From the NCBI RefSeq assembly GCF_036116635.1, contig NZ_CP107995.1:7130001-7194000 (forward strand): a DNA stretch of 64,000 nucleotides, written 5' to 3'. The position numbers and the translations under genes are program-made. The DNA comes from Amycolatopsis sp. NBC_00345. GTDB lineage: Bacteria > Actinomycetota > Actinomycetes > Mycobacteriales > Pseudonocardiaceae. Shown in pieces: positions 31,083 to 39,800 of the stretch. Positions within the stretch are counted from its first letter, which is position 1. Each line of letters begins with the position of its first letter. The notes under the pieces are model-generated. The model saw only the letters and a list, made by a program, of their open reading frames with translations. It did not search any database and was not told the DNA's origin.

Positions 31083-32531
31083 ATGGCAGAAGCGGCAGAG
31101 CATCGCCAGTACGAGGCCGACTACTACGCCGACACCCAGCGCAAGCAGCAAGAGGGCCTCAAGAACTTCGGCGCGGAAGACAAGGCGGATGTCAGCAAGG
31201 GCATCCAGGGGCGGACCGAGCAAGCCGCGTCCCAGTATTCAGTCTCCCAAGGCGATCAGCTGCTGCAAGGCCAGACAACGCGTGGCGACGCGCCCACGCC
31301 CAACGCGAACTACGCGGCCCATGACCATCAGGCCCTCTACAACATGGTCCACAACGACTTGGACGCCGGCGACATCGACGCCAAAGGCCGGGTCTCCAAC
31401 AAGCTGGGAAACTGGCTCGCCGATATCTCCGACGCCGCGAATGAAGCGACCACCGCGAGTGGCGCGCAATGGCAAGGTGCCGGCGCTTCGCAAGCACACG
31501 GATTCTTTCAAAACACGGCCACCTACACCGCGCAAACCGCGAGCGCCGCGCAGTTGAGTTCCAACCGGTACTCCCAGCAGGCCGCGGCCGCGGACCACGC
31601 GCAGAAAAGCATGCCGAAGCCCAGCGGCTTCGACCAGCAGGCCGAGATGGAACAGGCAACCGTGCAGTACGCCAGCGGTAATCCGGCCGCGGGAGCACAG
31701 ACGATGAACGCCCTCGCGGCGAAGCAACAGCAGGCGCAGGCCGACCACGCCCAAGCGGTGCAGGTCCTGCAGGGGCTGGACAACACGTACCACGGAACGG
31801 CCACCACACAGCCCGCCTTCACGCCTCCGCCGCAGATCAGCGCGCCCGACAGCAGCACGCACATCAGCAGTGCCGATCCCGGCGGCGGTGTCGGCACGCA
31901 CGGGTCCGGCGTCGGGGGGCCCGGGGGCAGCAGTTACAACCCCGCCGGTGGGCAGCCTGGTGGTGGGCAGCCCGGTGCGGGCACCGGGGCCGGGTCGTCG
32001 TATGCGCCTCCTGGATCCGGGGCCAGTACCGGGGCCGGCAACGTGGGCGGGCCGCCCGGAGGTGGCGGCGGGTTCCGCGGGCCGGGCGGTGGCGGCGGCG
32101 GGTTCGGCCGGTTCGGGCCCGAGACGGTGGCGATGGGCGGGCCGGCCGGTGGCGGCAGCGGCGGGGGTGGCGACATCACGCGCAGCCGGCCCGGGATCGG
32201 GACCGGACGGTCCGGCGGCGGATTCGCCGGGAGCCGCGTGTCCGGCGGTGGTTACAAGCCCGGCGAGGTCGAGGAGCCCGGCAAGAGCGCGGGCAAGGGC
32301 GGCGCCGGCGAGCGGCTCGAACGCGGGGCCACGGCCGCCGCGAACGCGGGCAAGGGCGGCAAGCCGGGCGAGGCCGGAGCCGGGGGCACCGGCGCCGGCA
32401 AGAAGAAGGAAGACGACAAGGAACACAAGAACAAGATCCCGATCCAGGAAGACCCCGACGAGGTCTTCGAGGTCCGCCCCGAACGCGGCCCGGACGGCGA
32501 GAAGATCACCCCACCGGTGATCGGCGGCTGA
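31083..32531 (+). CDS. PPE/WXG100-like secreted protein with Gly-rich linker
   Basis: 482 residues. The N-terminal 230 residues are helical with a WXG-type turn (ASGAQWQGAGASQAHGFF) and many Gln/Ala. Residues about 270-440 are Gly/Pro-rich, with runs of glycine and repeats such as GGGGGFRGPGGG. A basic KKKEDDKEHKNK patch precedes a conserved-looking tail (IQEDPDEVFEVRPERGPDGEKITPPVIGG). It has no signal peptide, so export by an ESX system with its upstream partner is the natural model, with the EspG at 27758 as chaperone. The Gly-rich part may be surface-exposed or wall-spanning. Confidence 0.72.
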   Translation: MAEAAEHRQYEADYYADTQRKQQEGLKNFGAEDKADVSKGIQGRTEQAASQYSVSQGDQLLQGQTTRGDAPTPNANYAAHDHQALYNMVHNDLDAGDIDAKGRVSNKLGNWLADISDAANEATTASGAQWQGAGASQAHGFFQNTATYTAQTASAAQLSSNRYSQQAAAADHAQKSMPKPSGFDQQAEMEQATVQYASGNPAAGAQTMNALAAKQQQAQADHAQAVQVLQGLDNTYHGTATTQPAFTPPPQISAPDSSTHISSADPGGGVGTHGSGVGGPGGSSYNPAGGQPGGGQPGAGTGAGSSYAPPGSGASTGAGNVGGPPGGGGGFRGPGGGGGGFGRFGPETVAMGGPAGGGSGGGGDITRSRPGIGTGRSGGGFAGSRVSGGGYKPGEVEEPGKSAGKGGAGERLERGATAAANAGKGGKPGEAGAGGTGAGKKKEDDKEHKNKIPIQEDPDEVFEVRPERGPDGEKITPPVIGG

Positions 32532-32544
32532 AGCCGGGCGCTAC

Positions 32545-32587
32545 CGACACCAGCCGCCGACCCGATGAGGCCAGGCGGCTGGTGTCG
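32545..32587 (+). terminator. Terminator closing the type VII cassette
   Basis: A 14-base perfect stem CGACACCAGCCGCC pairs with its complement at 32574-32587, beginning 13 bases after the PPE-like stop codon. Confidence 0.85.
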
Positions 32588-32997
32588 AATCGGCAGCTGT
32601 ACGGATCGCAGGAGAACGGACCTGAGTCGTCCAGCTTCACCTGACGGGAAAAGTCGACAAAGCGATCCCTGGTGTCGGCTGGGTCTGGACAGCGCTGCGT
32701 TCGGGGTAGGACAAGGCAGGGCAGCGCCGGGCTCCGGGCGGCGCGAGGCGGGCAGCGCCGGAGGCAAGGCAAGGAACAACCTCACCCAAGGCTGTCGCCC
32801 ACCCACCCGCCACCAATCCCGGCACCACACCAGCCCCGTGTCAACCCCGCACGACGGCAACCCCACCCCTCAGCCCCGAGCCGAACATCAGGGGCCTTCC
32901 CCGATGCGCCCGGCCGCCCCCGTCCAGCATGCTTGCCGGTATGAGCGGTGCCGACCAAGATCACCAGCTCCACTCACCCGACCGATACCGTGAACCC
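32588..32997. other. Intergenic stretch without a recognisable gene
   Basis: I see no reading frame with family features here. GC-rich and repetitive around 32720-32780 (AGGCAGGGCAGCGCC followed by a diverged repeat). It probably holds the promoter of the PhzF-like gene near its right end. Confidence 0.5.
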
Positions 32998-33750
32998 ATG
33001 CGCTTCTACCTCGTCGATGCCTTCACCGATCGGCCCTTCGCCGGGAATCCCGCCGGGGTCGTGGTGCTGGACGAGCCCGCCGACGCGCGGTGGATGCAGG
33101 CCGTGGCCGCTGAGATGAAGCACTCCGAGACCGCGTTCGTGGTGGCGCACCAAGAACCCAAGTCGCTCCGCTGGTTCACCCCCGCCGCGGAAGTCGACCT
33201 TTGCGGGCACGCCACCATCGCCGCCACCCACGTGCTCGGCGGCCGCCAGCGCTTCGGCACCCGTAGCGGCGTCCTCACCTGCGAGGCCCGCGACGGCTGG
33301 GTCGAGCTGGACTTCCCCGCCGACCCGCCGCGGGAGACCGACGACGACCTCCGAACCGTCCTGCCCGACGCCAAAATCATCTTCACCGGGCGCGGACGCG
33401 AGAACCTGTTCGCCGTACTGGAAGACGCCGACGCCGTCCGGCGCGCGCAGCCTGACCTCAACGCCCTGCGCGAACTCTGGACCGGCCGGCTCGTGATCAC
33501 CGCCGAAAACGACAGCACCGACTTCGTCAGCCGGTTCTTCGGGCCCGGCGTCGGGGTGGACGAGGATCCTGTCACCGGGTCCGCGCACTGCATGCTGGCG
33601 CCGTACTGGGCCAAAGAAACCGGCGAGACGCAGCTGACCGGCGAGCAGGCCTCGGCGCGGGGCGGGATCGTCAAGACCGAACTGAAAGCTGACCGCGTAC
33701 TCCTGCGCGGCCAGGCCGTCACCATCGTGAGCGGGGAGCTGCACGTCTGA
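32998..33750 (+). CDS. PhzF-family isomerase/epimerase
   Basis: 250 residues from the ATG at 32998. The family is unmistakable: FYLVDAFTDRPFAGNPAGVVVL at the start, the catalytic Glu in KHSETAFV, FTPAAEVDLCGHATIAATHVL and the late GVDEDPVTGSAHCMLAPYW. PhzF relatives isomerise or epimerise small molecules through a diaminopimelate-epimerase-like fold. No phenazine genes are present, so this is a housekeeping or orphan member. The stop overlaps the yccF-like start by one base. Confidence 0.92.
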   Translation: MRFYLVDAFTDRPFAGNPAGVVVLDEPADARWMQAVAAEMKHSETAFVVAHQEPKSLRWFTPAAEVDLCGHATIAATHVLGGRQRFGTRSGVLTCEARDGWVELDFPADPPRETDDDLRTVLPDAKIIFTGRGRENLFAVLEDADAVRRAQPDLNALRELWTGRLVITAENDSTDFVSRFFGPGVGVDEDPVTGSAHCMLAPYWAKETGETQLTGEQASARGGIVKTELKADRVLLRGQAVTIVSGELHV

Positions 33751-34124
33751 TGCGTCTGCTGCTGAACATCATCTGGCTTGTGCTCTGCGGCTTCTGGATG
33801 GCCGTCGGCTATCTGCTCGCGGGCATCGTCTGCTGCATCCTGATCGTCACGATCCCGTTCGGGCTCGCGTCGTTCCGGATCGCGAACTACGCGCTGTGGC
33901 CGTTCGGGCGGACGGTGGTCAACCGGCCCGACGCCGGGGCCGGCTCGTTCATCGGCAACGTCATCTGGTTCCTTTTCGCCGGGCTGTGGCTGTCCATCGG
34001 GCACATCCTGACGGGCGTGGCGCTGTGCGTCACGATCATCGGCATCCCGCTGGGCCTGGCGAACTTCAAGCTCGTCCCGGTGTCCCTCATGCCGCTGGGC
34101 AAGGAGATCGTGGACCTGCCCTAG
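33750..34124 (+). CDS. YccF-domain inner membrane protein
   Basis: 124 residues made of two similar halves, each a hydrophobic helix pair: LLNIIWLVLCGFWMAVGYLLAG with TIPFGLASFRIANYALWPFGR, and FIGNVIWFLFAGLWLSIGHILTG with IIGIPLGLANFKLVPVSLMPLG. This is the duplicated YccF domain. It is coupled to phzF by a TGATG overlap. The gene lies between the cold-shock and moaA homologues, where I recall Rv0870c in M. tuberculosis. The function is unknown. Confidence 0.9.
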   Translation: MRLLLNIIWLVLCGFWMAVGYLLAGIVCCILIVTIPFGLASFRIANYALWPFGRTVVNRPDAGAGSFIGNVIWFLFAGLWLSIGHILTGVALCVTIIGIPLGLANFKLVPVSLMPLGKEIVDLP

Positions 34125-34915
34125 TCCTCCGGCTCGAACGGCAGCTTCACCACCAGGCACGGGCCGCCGACGAACAGGCCGCCGTCGATGCCCAGTGCCT
34201 TGCCGCCGGCGTAGAGGTACGGGCGCTCGATCTGCGCCGGGTGGATGCCCAGCTGGTCGGCGATCACGCTGTGCCCGTGCACGATCCGCTCGCCGCCCAG
34301 CGCGTCCAGCAGCCGCTGCGCGTTCTCCTCGCCGGACGGGCCGCGGAAGGCGTAGCGCGTGGTCATCCGGCGCCACACCTCCCACCAGGCCTCGATGTCG
34401 CTGCCGGACAGGATTTCCCGCGCGGCGGCGTTGATCGCCTCGATGTCCTCGCCCCAGTCGAGGTATTCGAGGGTGTCGGAGTGCATCAGCAGGTGGTCGT
34501 CGGCGAGCGTGACCAATGGACGCTCACTCAGCCACTCGATGTGCTCCGGCGTCAGCCGGTCCTGGTCGGACAGCAGGCCGCCGTTGATCTCCCAGCTGCG
34601 CGCGAAACTGCGCGGCCCGAAGTCGGACGGCACCTGCCGGTCGCCGAAGTGGTACATCCCCAGCAGCAGGATCTCGTGGTTGCCCAGCAGCATCTGCACG
34701 GAGCCACCCGCCTCGGGCGCCTGCCCCTGCAGCTCGCGGACGAAGTCGATCACACCGACGCCGTCGGGCCCGCGGTCCACGAAGTCCCCCAGGAACCACA
34801 GCTGGTCCTCCGCGCCGGCCCAGTTGCCCTCGTCGTCGACGAGCCCCTCGGCGCGGAGCGCGTCGGCCAGGGCATCACGGTGCCCGTGGACGTCGCCCAC
34901 CACATACACGCTCAT
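34121..34915 (-). CDS. Calcineurin-like metallophosphoesterase (PrpE/ApaH type)
   Basis: 264 residues. All metal-site motifs are present: GDVHGHRDAL, LGDFVDRGPDG, LLGNHEILLLGMYHFGD and IVHGHSVI. The usual substrates of this group are phosphoproteins or dinucleoside polyphosphates. The gene is convergent with the YccF gene and their stop codons share the four bases CTAG (34121-34124). Confidence 0.9.
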   Translation of the reverse strand: MSVYVVGDVHGHRDALADALRAEGLVDDEGNWAGAEDQLWFLGDFVDRGPDGVGVIDFVRELQGQAPEAGGSVQMLLGNHEILLLGMYHFGDRQVPSDFGPRSFARSWEINGGLLSDQDRLTPEHIEWLSERPLVTLADDHLLMHSDTLEYLDWGEDIEAINAAAREILSGSDIEAWWEVWRRMTTRYAFRGPSGEENAQRLLDALGGERIVHGHSVIADQLGIHPAQIERPYLYAGGKALGIDGGLFVGGPCLVVKLPFEPED

Positions 34916-34952
34916 CGTTCGACGATATGCCCTGCTCCCGGGCCGGCGTCGG

Positions 34953-35747
34953 TCAGCCTTCGCCGAACGGGTCGCCGGTTCGCCCGATCAGGTCGGCCAC
35001 CGAGTCGATCACCATGGTGGGCCGATACGGATAGCGCTCGGCCGACTCCGGCGTGGATATGCCGGTGAGCACCAGAATGGTCTGCAGCCCCGCCTCGATC
35101 CCCGAGTGGACGTCGGTGTCCATCCGGTCGCCGATCATCAGCGTCGATTCCGAGTGCGCGCCGAGACGCCGCAGCGCCGAGCGCATCATCAGCGGGTTCG
35201 GCTTGCCGACGTAGTACGGCGAGCGCCCGGTGGCCTTCTCGATCAATGCCGCGACGGAGCCGGTGGCCGGCATCGAGCCGTCGATGCTCGGGCCGGTGGC
35301 GTCCGGGTTGGTGGCGATGAACTTCGCGCCGCCCTCGATCAGCCGGATGGCGCGGGTGATCGCGCTGAAGCTGTACGTGCGGGTCTCGCCGAGCACCACG
35401 TAGTCCGGTTCGCGGTCGGTCAGCACGTAACCGACCTCGTGCAACGCCGTGGTCAGGCCGGCCTCGCCGATCACGAACGCCGAGCCGCCCGGCCGCTGCG
35501 AGTCCAGGAACTTCGCGGTGGCCAGCGCCGAGGTCCAGATCGACTCCTCCGGGATGTCCAGCCCGGTACGCTCGAGCCGCGCCCGCAGGTCGCGCGGGGT
35601 GTAGATCGAGTTGTTGGTCAGCACCAGGAACTTGATCCCGTTGTCCCGCAGCTCGGCGAGGAATTCATCCGCCCGGGGGACGAGGTGCTCCTCGCGAACC
35701 AGGACGCCGTCCATGTCGCTCAGGTAAGTCCAGCGGCCTTCGGTCAC
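34953..35747 (-). CDS. HAD-IIA phosphatase (NagD-like)
   Basis: 264 residues from GTG; the longer open frame upstream is antisense of the oxidase gene. Motif I SDMDGVLVREE, motif II LTNNSIYTPRDL, GETRTYSFSAI and the NPDATGP cap region, then YYVGKPNPLMMRSAL and the acidic motif MIGDRMDTDV. These are NagD/PGP-type phosphatases acting on nucleotides or phosphoglycolate-like compounds. It is divergent from the multicopper oxidase and transcribed toward the phosphoesterase. Confidence 0.9.
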   Translation of the reverse strand: MTEGRWTYLSDMDGVLVREEHLVPRADEFLAELRDNGIKFLVLTNNSIYTPRDLRARLERTGLDIPEESIWTSALATAKFLDSQRPGGSAFVIGEAGLTTALHEVGYVLTDREPDYVVLGETRTYSFSAITRAIRLIEGGAKFIATNPDATGPSIDGSMPATGSVAALIEKATGRSPYYVGKPNPLMMRSALRRLGAHSESTLMIGDRMDTDVHSGIEAGLQTILVLTGISTPESAERYPYRPTMVIDSVADLIGRTGDPFGEG

Positions 35748-35987
35748 CGTCGCCCGTCCTCGTTTCTTGATCACAGAGCAGAGCAGCCGAACCGTATCAC
35801 GCGATCCGGTCGAGGGCGTCGCATCGGACCAGGGAAAGGAGTACCGTGGAATTGAGGGGCCGGGGGGAATAACGGGGAGCGCGCTGTCGCTTTGGCGCGT
35901 ATTAAAGGGGGATAAAGCACATGGGGTCTCTCGACGTGATTCGTCCTGCCCTGGCCATGGAAAGCCAGGTACAAGAGGGGACGAACA

Positions 35988-37751
35988 ATGACCGAAATCA
36001 TCGAACGACCTGCGGGTGCCGTCACACTGAGCGGCCCTGACTGGGGCTTGGCCAAGTTCCTGGACCCGCTGCGGATCCCGCCGGTGATCCGGCCGCATTC
36101 GTGGTGGCCGCAGGAGATGATCACCATTCCGATGGTCGCGAAAAGGCAGCGATTGCACTCGATGCTGCCGCCCAGTTCGCTGTGGACATACGCCGGGCAT
36201 TTCCCCGGTCCGACGATCGAAGTGCGCAGTGGCAAACAGCTGCGGATTTCGTGGTCGAACGAAATCGACGGGCCGTTTCCGCTCGTGGCGGTGCAGGGCC
36301 CGCTCGGCGAGGCGCCGACCACGCGCCCGGGCCGCGAGGGCTACCCGCTGATCGACGGCGTCGCGGACCTGCCGTCGTGGACCGTCGTGCACCTGCACGG
36401 CGCGCGCACCAACGCGGGCAACGACGGCTGGGCGCACAACGCCGGGCTGAAGGGCACGTCGCAGCTGACCGAGTACCAGAACCGGCAGCAGGCGATGCCG
36501 CTCTGGTACCACGACCACGCGATGGCCATCACCCGCTTCAACGTCCACACCGGCCTCGCGGGCCTGTACCTGATCCGCGACGACGAGGAGGACGCGCTCG
36601 ACCTGCCGGGCGGCGACCGCGAGATCCCGCTGATCATCGCGGACCGCAACCTCGACCGGGACCTGGAAAGCGGCGCGCTCACCGGGCAGCTGCTGTACAA
36701 GGTGCCGGTCGCCCCCGGCGGCGCGATGATCCCGTTCTCCGGCCCGTTCACACTGGTCAACGGCGTGATCTGGCCGCACCTGGACGTCGAGCCGCGGTGG
36801 TACCGCTTCCGCCTGCTCAACGCGTCGAACTCCCGTTTCTACCGGCTCAACCTCGTCGACGAAGCCGGCGTCGTGCACAACGACGCCGTGCGGCTGATCG
36901 GCACCGACGGCGGCCTGCTGCCCGCGCCCGCCCCGCTGCCGGACGGCGGGCTGGTCGCCGCGCCCGCGGAACGGTTCGACGTGCTGGTGGACTTCAGCCG
37001 GTTCAAGGGCGAGCGGCTGCGGCTGACGAACCTCGATCCCGGCCTCGGCGGCGTGGAGCCGGACCTGATGGAGTTCCGCGTCGAAAGCCGGTCACGGCAC
37101 GACAGCTTCACGCTGCCCGAGCGGGTCTCCACGTCGTACACCCGGCTGGTGCACGGCGAGACGCTGCCGGAGGACCACGACCACGTGTGGGTCGCGCTGC
37201 TGCTCAACGCCGAGGGCCACCCGGAGATGTGGGACCTGGAGGAGCTGGACGCCGACCCGGGCGGCGAGGGCATCGTGCAGGTCGACGACCCGGCCGGGGG
37301 CCTGCGCACCTTCCGCCGCGTCGGGAAGCTGTTCGACGACACCACGGGCATCTTCATCAACCACGACCGCTGGGCGGTGTGGAACATCCTGCACGTGGCG
37401 GCCGGCGGTCCCGCGCACCCGGTGCACATTCACCTGACCGAGTTCCAGGCGCTGTTCCGCCGCGCGTTCACCACCACGTTCTCCACGGCCGACGGCCGCA
37501 CGTCGGCGCCGATCGGCTCGTTCACCGACGTGCCGCTGGAGAAGTACGAGGAGGGCTGGAAGGACACGATCATCGTGAACCCGGGCCAGTGGGTGAGCGT
37601 GGCCGGGCAGTTCAGCGGCGGCACCGGCGAGTTCATGTTCCACTGCCACATCCTCGACCACGAGGACGAGGGCATGATGCGGCCGTTTGTCGTGCACCCG
37701 CCGGAGGTGGCGAAGTTCCACCTGCACCCGGGCGGCGGCCACCACCACTGA
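35988..37751 (+). CDS. Multicopper oxidase (CotA/phenoxazinone synthase-like)
   Basis: 587 residues after a GAGGGGACG ribosome site. Copper ligands form the four usual blocks: VVHLHGART, LWYHDHAMAITRFNV, HPVHIHLTEFQ and FMFHCHILDHEDEGMM. There is no signal peptide, so the enzyme is probably cytoplasmic or spore/wall associated, as CotA and phenoxazinone synthase are. The C-terminus ends in a His-rich tail (HPGGGHHH). The enzyme oxidises phenolic or aromatic amine compounds with oxygen reduced to water. It is followed by two strong hairpins. Confidence 0.93.
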   Translation: MTEIIERPAGAVTLSGPDWGLAKFLDPLRIPPVIRPHSWWPQEMITIPMVAKRQRLHSMLPPSSLWTYAGHFPGPTIEVRSGKQLRISWSNEIDGPFPLVAVQGPLGEAPTTRPGREGYPLIDGVADLPSWTVVHLHGARTNAGNDGWAHNAGLKGTSQLTEYQNRQQAMPLWYHDHAMAITRFNVHTGLAGLYLIRDDEEDALDLPGGDREIPLIIADRNLDRDLESGALTGQLLYKVPVAPGGAMIPFSGPFTLVNGVIWPHLDVEPRWYRFRLLNASNSRFYRLNLVDEAGVVHNDAVRLIGTDGGLLPAPAPLPDGGLVAAPAERFDVLVDFSRFKGERLRLTNLDPGLGGVEPDLMEFRVESRSRHDSFTLPERVSTSYTRLVHGETLPEDHDHVWVALLLNAEGHPEMWDLEELDADPGGEGIVQVDDPAGGLRTFRRVGKLFDDTTGIFINHDRWAVWNILHVAAGGPAHPVHIHLTEFQALFRRAFTTTFSTADGRTSAPIGSFTDVPLEKYEEGWKDTIIVNPGQWVSVAGQFSGGTGEFMFHCHILDHEDEGMMRPFVVHPPEVAKFHLHPGGGHHH

Positions 37752-37761
37752 TCGCGGGAGT

Positions 37762-37794
37762 AAGGGGTCCTTCCCACGCGGGGAAGGACCCCTT
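37762..37794 (+). terminator. Terminator after the multicopper oxidase
   Basis: A perfect 14-base stem (AAGGGGTCCTTCCC) with loop ACGCG lies 10 bases after the stop codon. Confidence 0.9.
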
Positions 37795-37809
37795 CACCGG
37801 CGCCAAGTG

Positions 37810-37860
37810 CCCTGAAGGCCACCTTGAGGGACCCTACGTCCCTGAAGGTGGCCTTCAGGG
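37810..37860. terminator. Second long hairpin, facing modC
   Basis: A 16-base outer stem (37810-37825 with 37845-37860) encloses a second 6-base stem AGGGAC/GTCCCT. Together with the first hairpin it separates the oxidase from the convergent modC gene, whose stop lies at 37855 inside the right arm. Confidence 0.8.
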
Positions 37861-38964
37861 ACCTCTACGCGGCAAAGGAGTCCTTACCGGCGTCGCGGCC
37901 GGGTGCACCGCCACCGCCGCGGCCTTCACCGAAAGCGTCACCGGTGTTCCCGGCTCCAGCGCCAGTTCCGCGACCGCCGCGGGGGTCAGGTCGGCGGAGA
38001 GGCCGTCGGCCCAGCCCGCGCCCGTCATGCGGACCCGGATGACCGGGCCGTGCGGTTCGAGGACGGCGACCACGGCTTCGGCGGTGTTGCGCGGGCTCCC
38101 CCGGTGCTCGTCGCCGGGCGGGTGGACGGCCACCGAGCTGGGCTCGAACACGGCCACGGCCGGCTCACCCGCCACAGCGTCCGGTGCCCGCAGACCCGCG
38201 ACGACCTGGCCGGACGCGGTGCGGAGGCCGTTGTCCTCCGCCACCCCGGCCACCAGGTTCAGCCCGGCGATCCGGGCGGTGAACGGCGTCCGCGGCGCGG
38301 CCAGCACCTCGCGGGTCGGCCCGCGCTCGACGATCCGCCCGCCGGCCATCACGGCGACGTGGTCGGCCAGCGCGAGCGCGTCCAGCGGGTCGTGCGTGAC
38401 CAGCACTGTGGCCGGGCCCGTGCGCAGCACTCGCCGCAGCAGGCCGCGGATGGCCGGGGCCGCGTCGACGTCCAGTGCCGCGAACGGCTCGTCCAGCAGC
38501 AGCAACGACGGCGCCGCGGCCAGCGCCCGCGCGATCGCCACCCGCTGCTGCTGGCCGCCGGAGAGCCGGCCGGGGCGGCGGCCGGCGAACTCCGCCGCGT
38601 CCACCTCCGCCAGCCACCGCGTCGCGACCTCTCGCGACTGCGCACGCCCGGATCCGGTGGAACGCGGCGCGAAGGCGACATTGTCCAAAGCGGACAGATG
38701 CGGGAACAGCAGTGCGTCCTGGGAGAGCAGGCCGATGCCACGGTCGTGCGGCGGCAGGTCGACGCCGTCGCCGGCCAGCACCCGGCCGTCGAGCGTGATG
38801 TCGGCGGTGCCCGCCCGCACCAGCCCGGCCAGGCAGCCGAGCACGGTCGACTTGCCCGAGCCGTTCGGCCCGAGCAGGGCGAGCACGCTGCCCTCGGGCA
38901 CGGTGAAGTCCACGTCGAGGTCGAACGTGCCGCGGGACAGCGCGAGCCGCGCCGAGAGCGTCAC
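37855..38964 (-). CDS. modC: Molybdate ABC transporter ATPase ModC
   Basis: 369 residues from GTG; the stop of modB overlaps this start (GTGA). Walker A LGPNGSGKST, Q-loop LLSQDALLFPHLS, signature RLSGGQQQRVAIARAL and Walker B LLLLDEPFAALD are all present. A C-terminal Mop/TOBE-like domain follows (about 280-360), as in ModC. It energises molybdate import with ModB and ModA upstream. The last residues are encoded by an intergenic-type CCTTACC repeat (37874-37893), suggesting the C-terminus was extended by repeat insertion. Confidence 0.9.
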   Translation of the reverse strand: MTLSARLALSRGTFDLDVDFTVPEGSVLALLGPNGSGKSTVLGCLAGLVRAGTADITLDGRVLAGDGVDLPPHDRGIGLLSQDALLFPHLSALDNVAFAPRSTGSGRAQSREVATRWLAEVDAAEFAGRRPGRLSGGQQQRVAIARALAAAPSLLLLDEPFAALDVDAAPAIRGLLRRVLRTGPATVLVTHDPLDALALADHVAVMAGGRIVERGPTREVLAAPRTPFTARIAGLNLVAGVAEDNGLRTASGQVVAGLRAPDAVAGEPAVAVFEPSSVAVHPPGDEHRGSPRNTAEAVVAVLEPHGPVIRVRMTGAGWADGLSADLTPAAVAELALEPGTPVTLSVKAAAVAVHPAATPVRTPLPRRGP

Positions 38965-39800
38965 CGGAGCCCGCCTTCCCACGACCGCGGCCGGGCCACC
39001 GCGATGACCACGATCGCGACCACGATCAGCAGCAGCGCGAGCGCGACGGCGCTGTCGATGTCCACCTCGGCCTGCGTGTAGACCTCCAGCGGCAGCGTCC
39101 GCGTGACGCCCTCCAGGCTGCCGGCGAAGGTGATCGTCGCGCCGAACTCCCCCAGCGCACGGGCGAAGCTGAGCACCACGCCGGAGCCCAGCGACGGCAG
39201 CAGCAGCGGCAGCGTCACGCGGCGGAACACCGTCCACGGGCGCGCGCCGAGCGTCGAGGCCACCTGCTCGTAACGGTCACCGGAGCCGCGCAGCGCGCCT
39301 TCCAGGCTGACCACCAGGAACGGCATGGCCACGAAGGTCTGCGCGATCACCACGGCCGCGGTGGTGAACGGCACCTGCTGCCCGGTCAGCGTCGTGATCA
39401 GCATGCCGAGGAAACCCTTGCGGCCCAACAGGTACAGCAGCGCGAGGCCGCCGACCACCGGCGGCAGCACCAGTGGGAGCAGCACGATCGAGCGCAGCAG
39501 CCGGACGCCGGGCAGCCGCGAGCGCGCCAGCACGACGGCCAGCGGAACGCCAAGGATCACACAGGCCACTGTGGACAGTGCGGCCGTCAGCAGCGACAGC
39601 TTCAGCGCGTTCAGCGACGACGAAGTGACCAGGAGCGACGGGAACCGGGTGACGTCGGAGCGCACCAGCAGCCCGATGACGGGCAGCACGACCAGCGCCA
39701 GCGCCACGATGGCGGGGAGCCAGAGCACGAGGGGGACACGCGCGTGCGGCGGCCGCTGAGCGGCCGCCGCACCTCGCCGTCCCTTACTGGGCCGGGCCAA
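38961..39800 (-). CDS. modB: Molybdate ABC transporter permease ModB
   Basis: 279 residues. The only start giving the full frame is a TTG (39798-39800) inside the modA 3' end, 17 bases of overlap. Six membrane helices are visible, with the EAA loop in VASTLGARPWTVFRRVTLPLLLPSLGSG and the ModB opening LVLPVIGLLVRSDVTRF. It forms the channel for ModA-bound molybdate and is coupled to modC by GTGA overlap. Confidence 0.9.
   Translation of the reverse strand: MARPSKGRRGAAAAQRPPHARVPLVLWLPAIVALALVVLPVIGLLVRSDVTRFPSLLVTSSSLNALKLSLLTAALSTVACVILGVPLAVVLARSRLPGVRLLRSIVLLPLVLPPVVGGLALLYLLGRKGFLGMLITTLTGQQVPFTTAAVVIAQTFVAMPFLVVSLEGALRGSGDRYEQVASTLGARPWTVFRRVTLPLLLPSLGSGVVLSFARALGEFGATITFAGSLEGVTRTLPLEVYTQAEVDIDSAVALALLLIVVAIVVIAVARPRSWEGGLR

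Noticed and set aside
35767..35991. 74-codon frame ending in an ATGA overlap with the multicopper oxidase
   Set aside because: No ribosome site and no recognisable features; the overlap may be chance.
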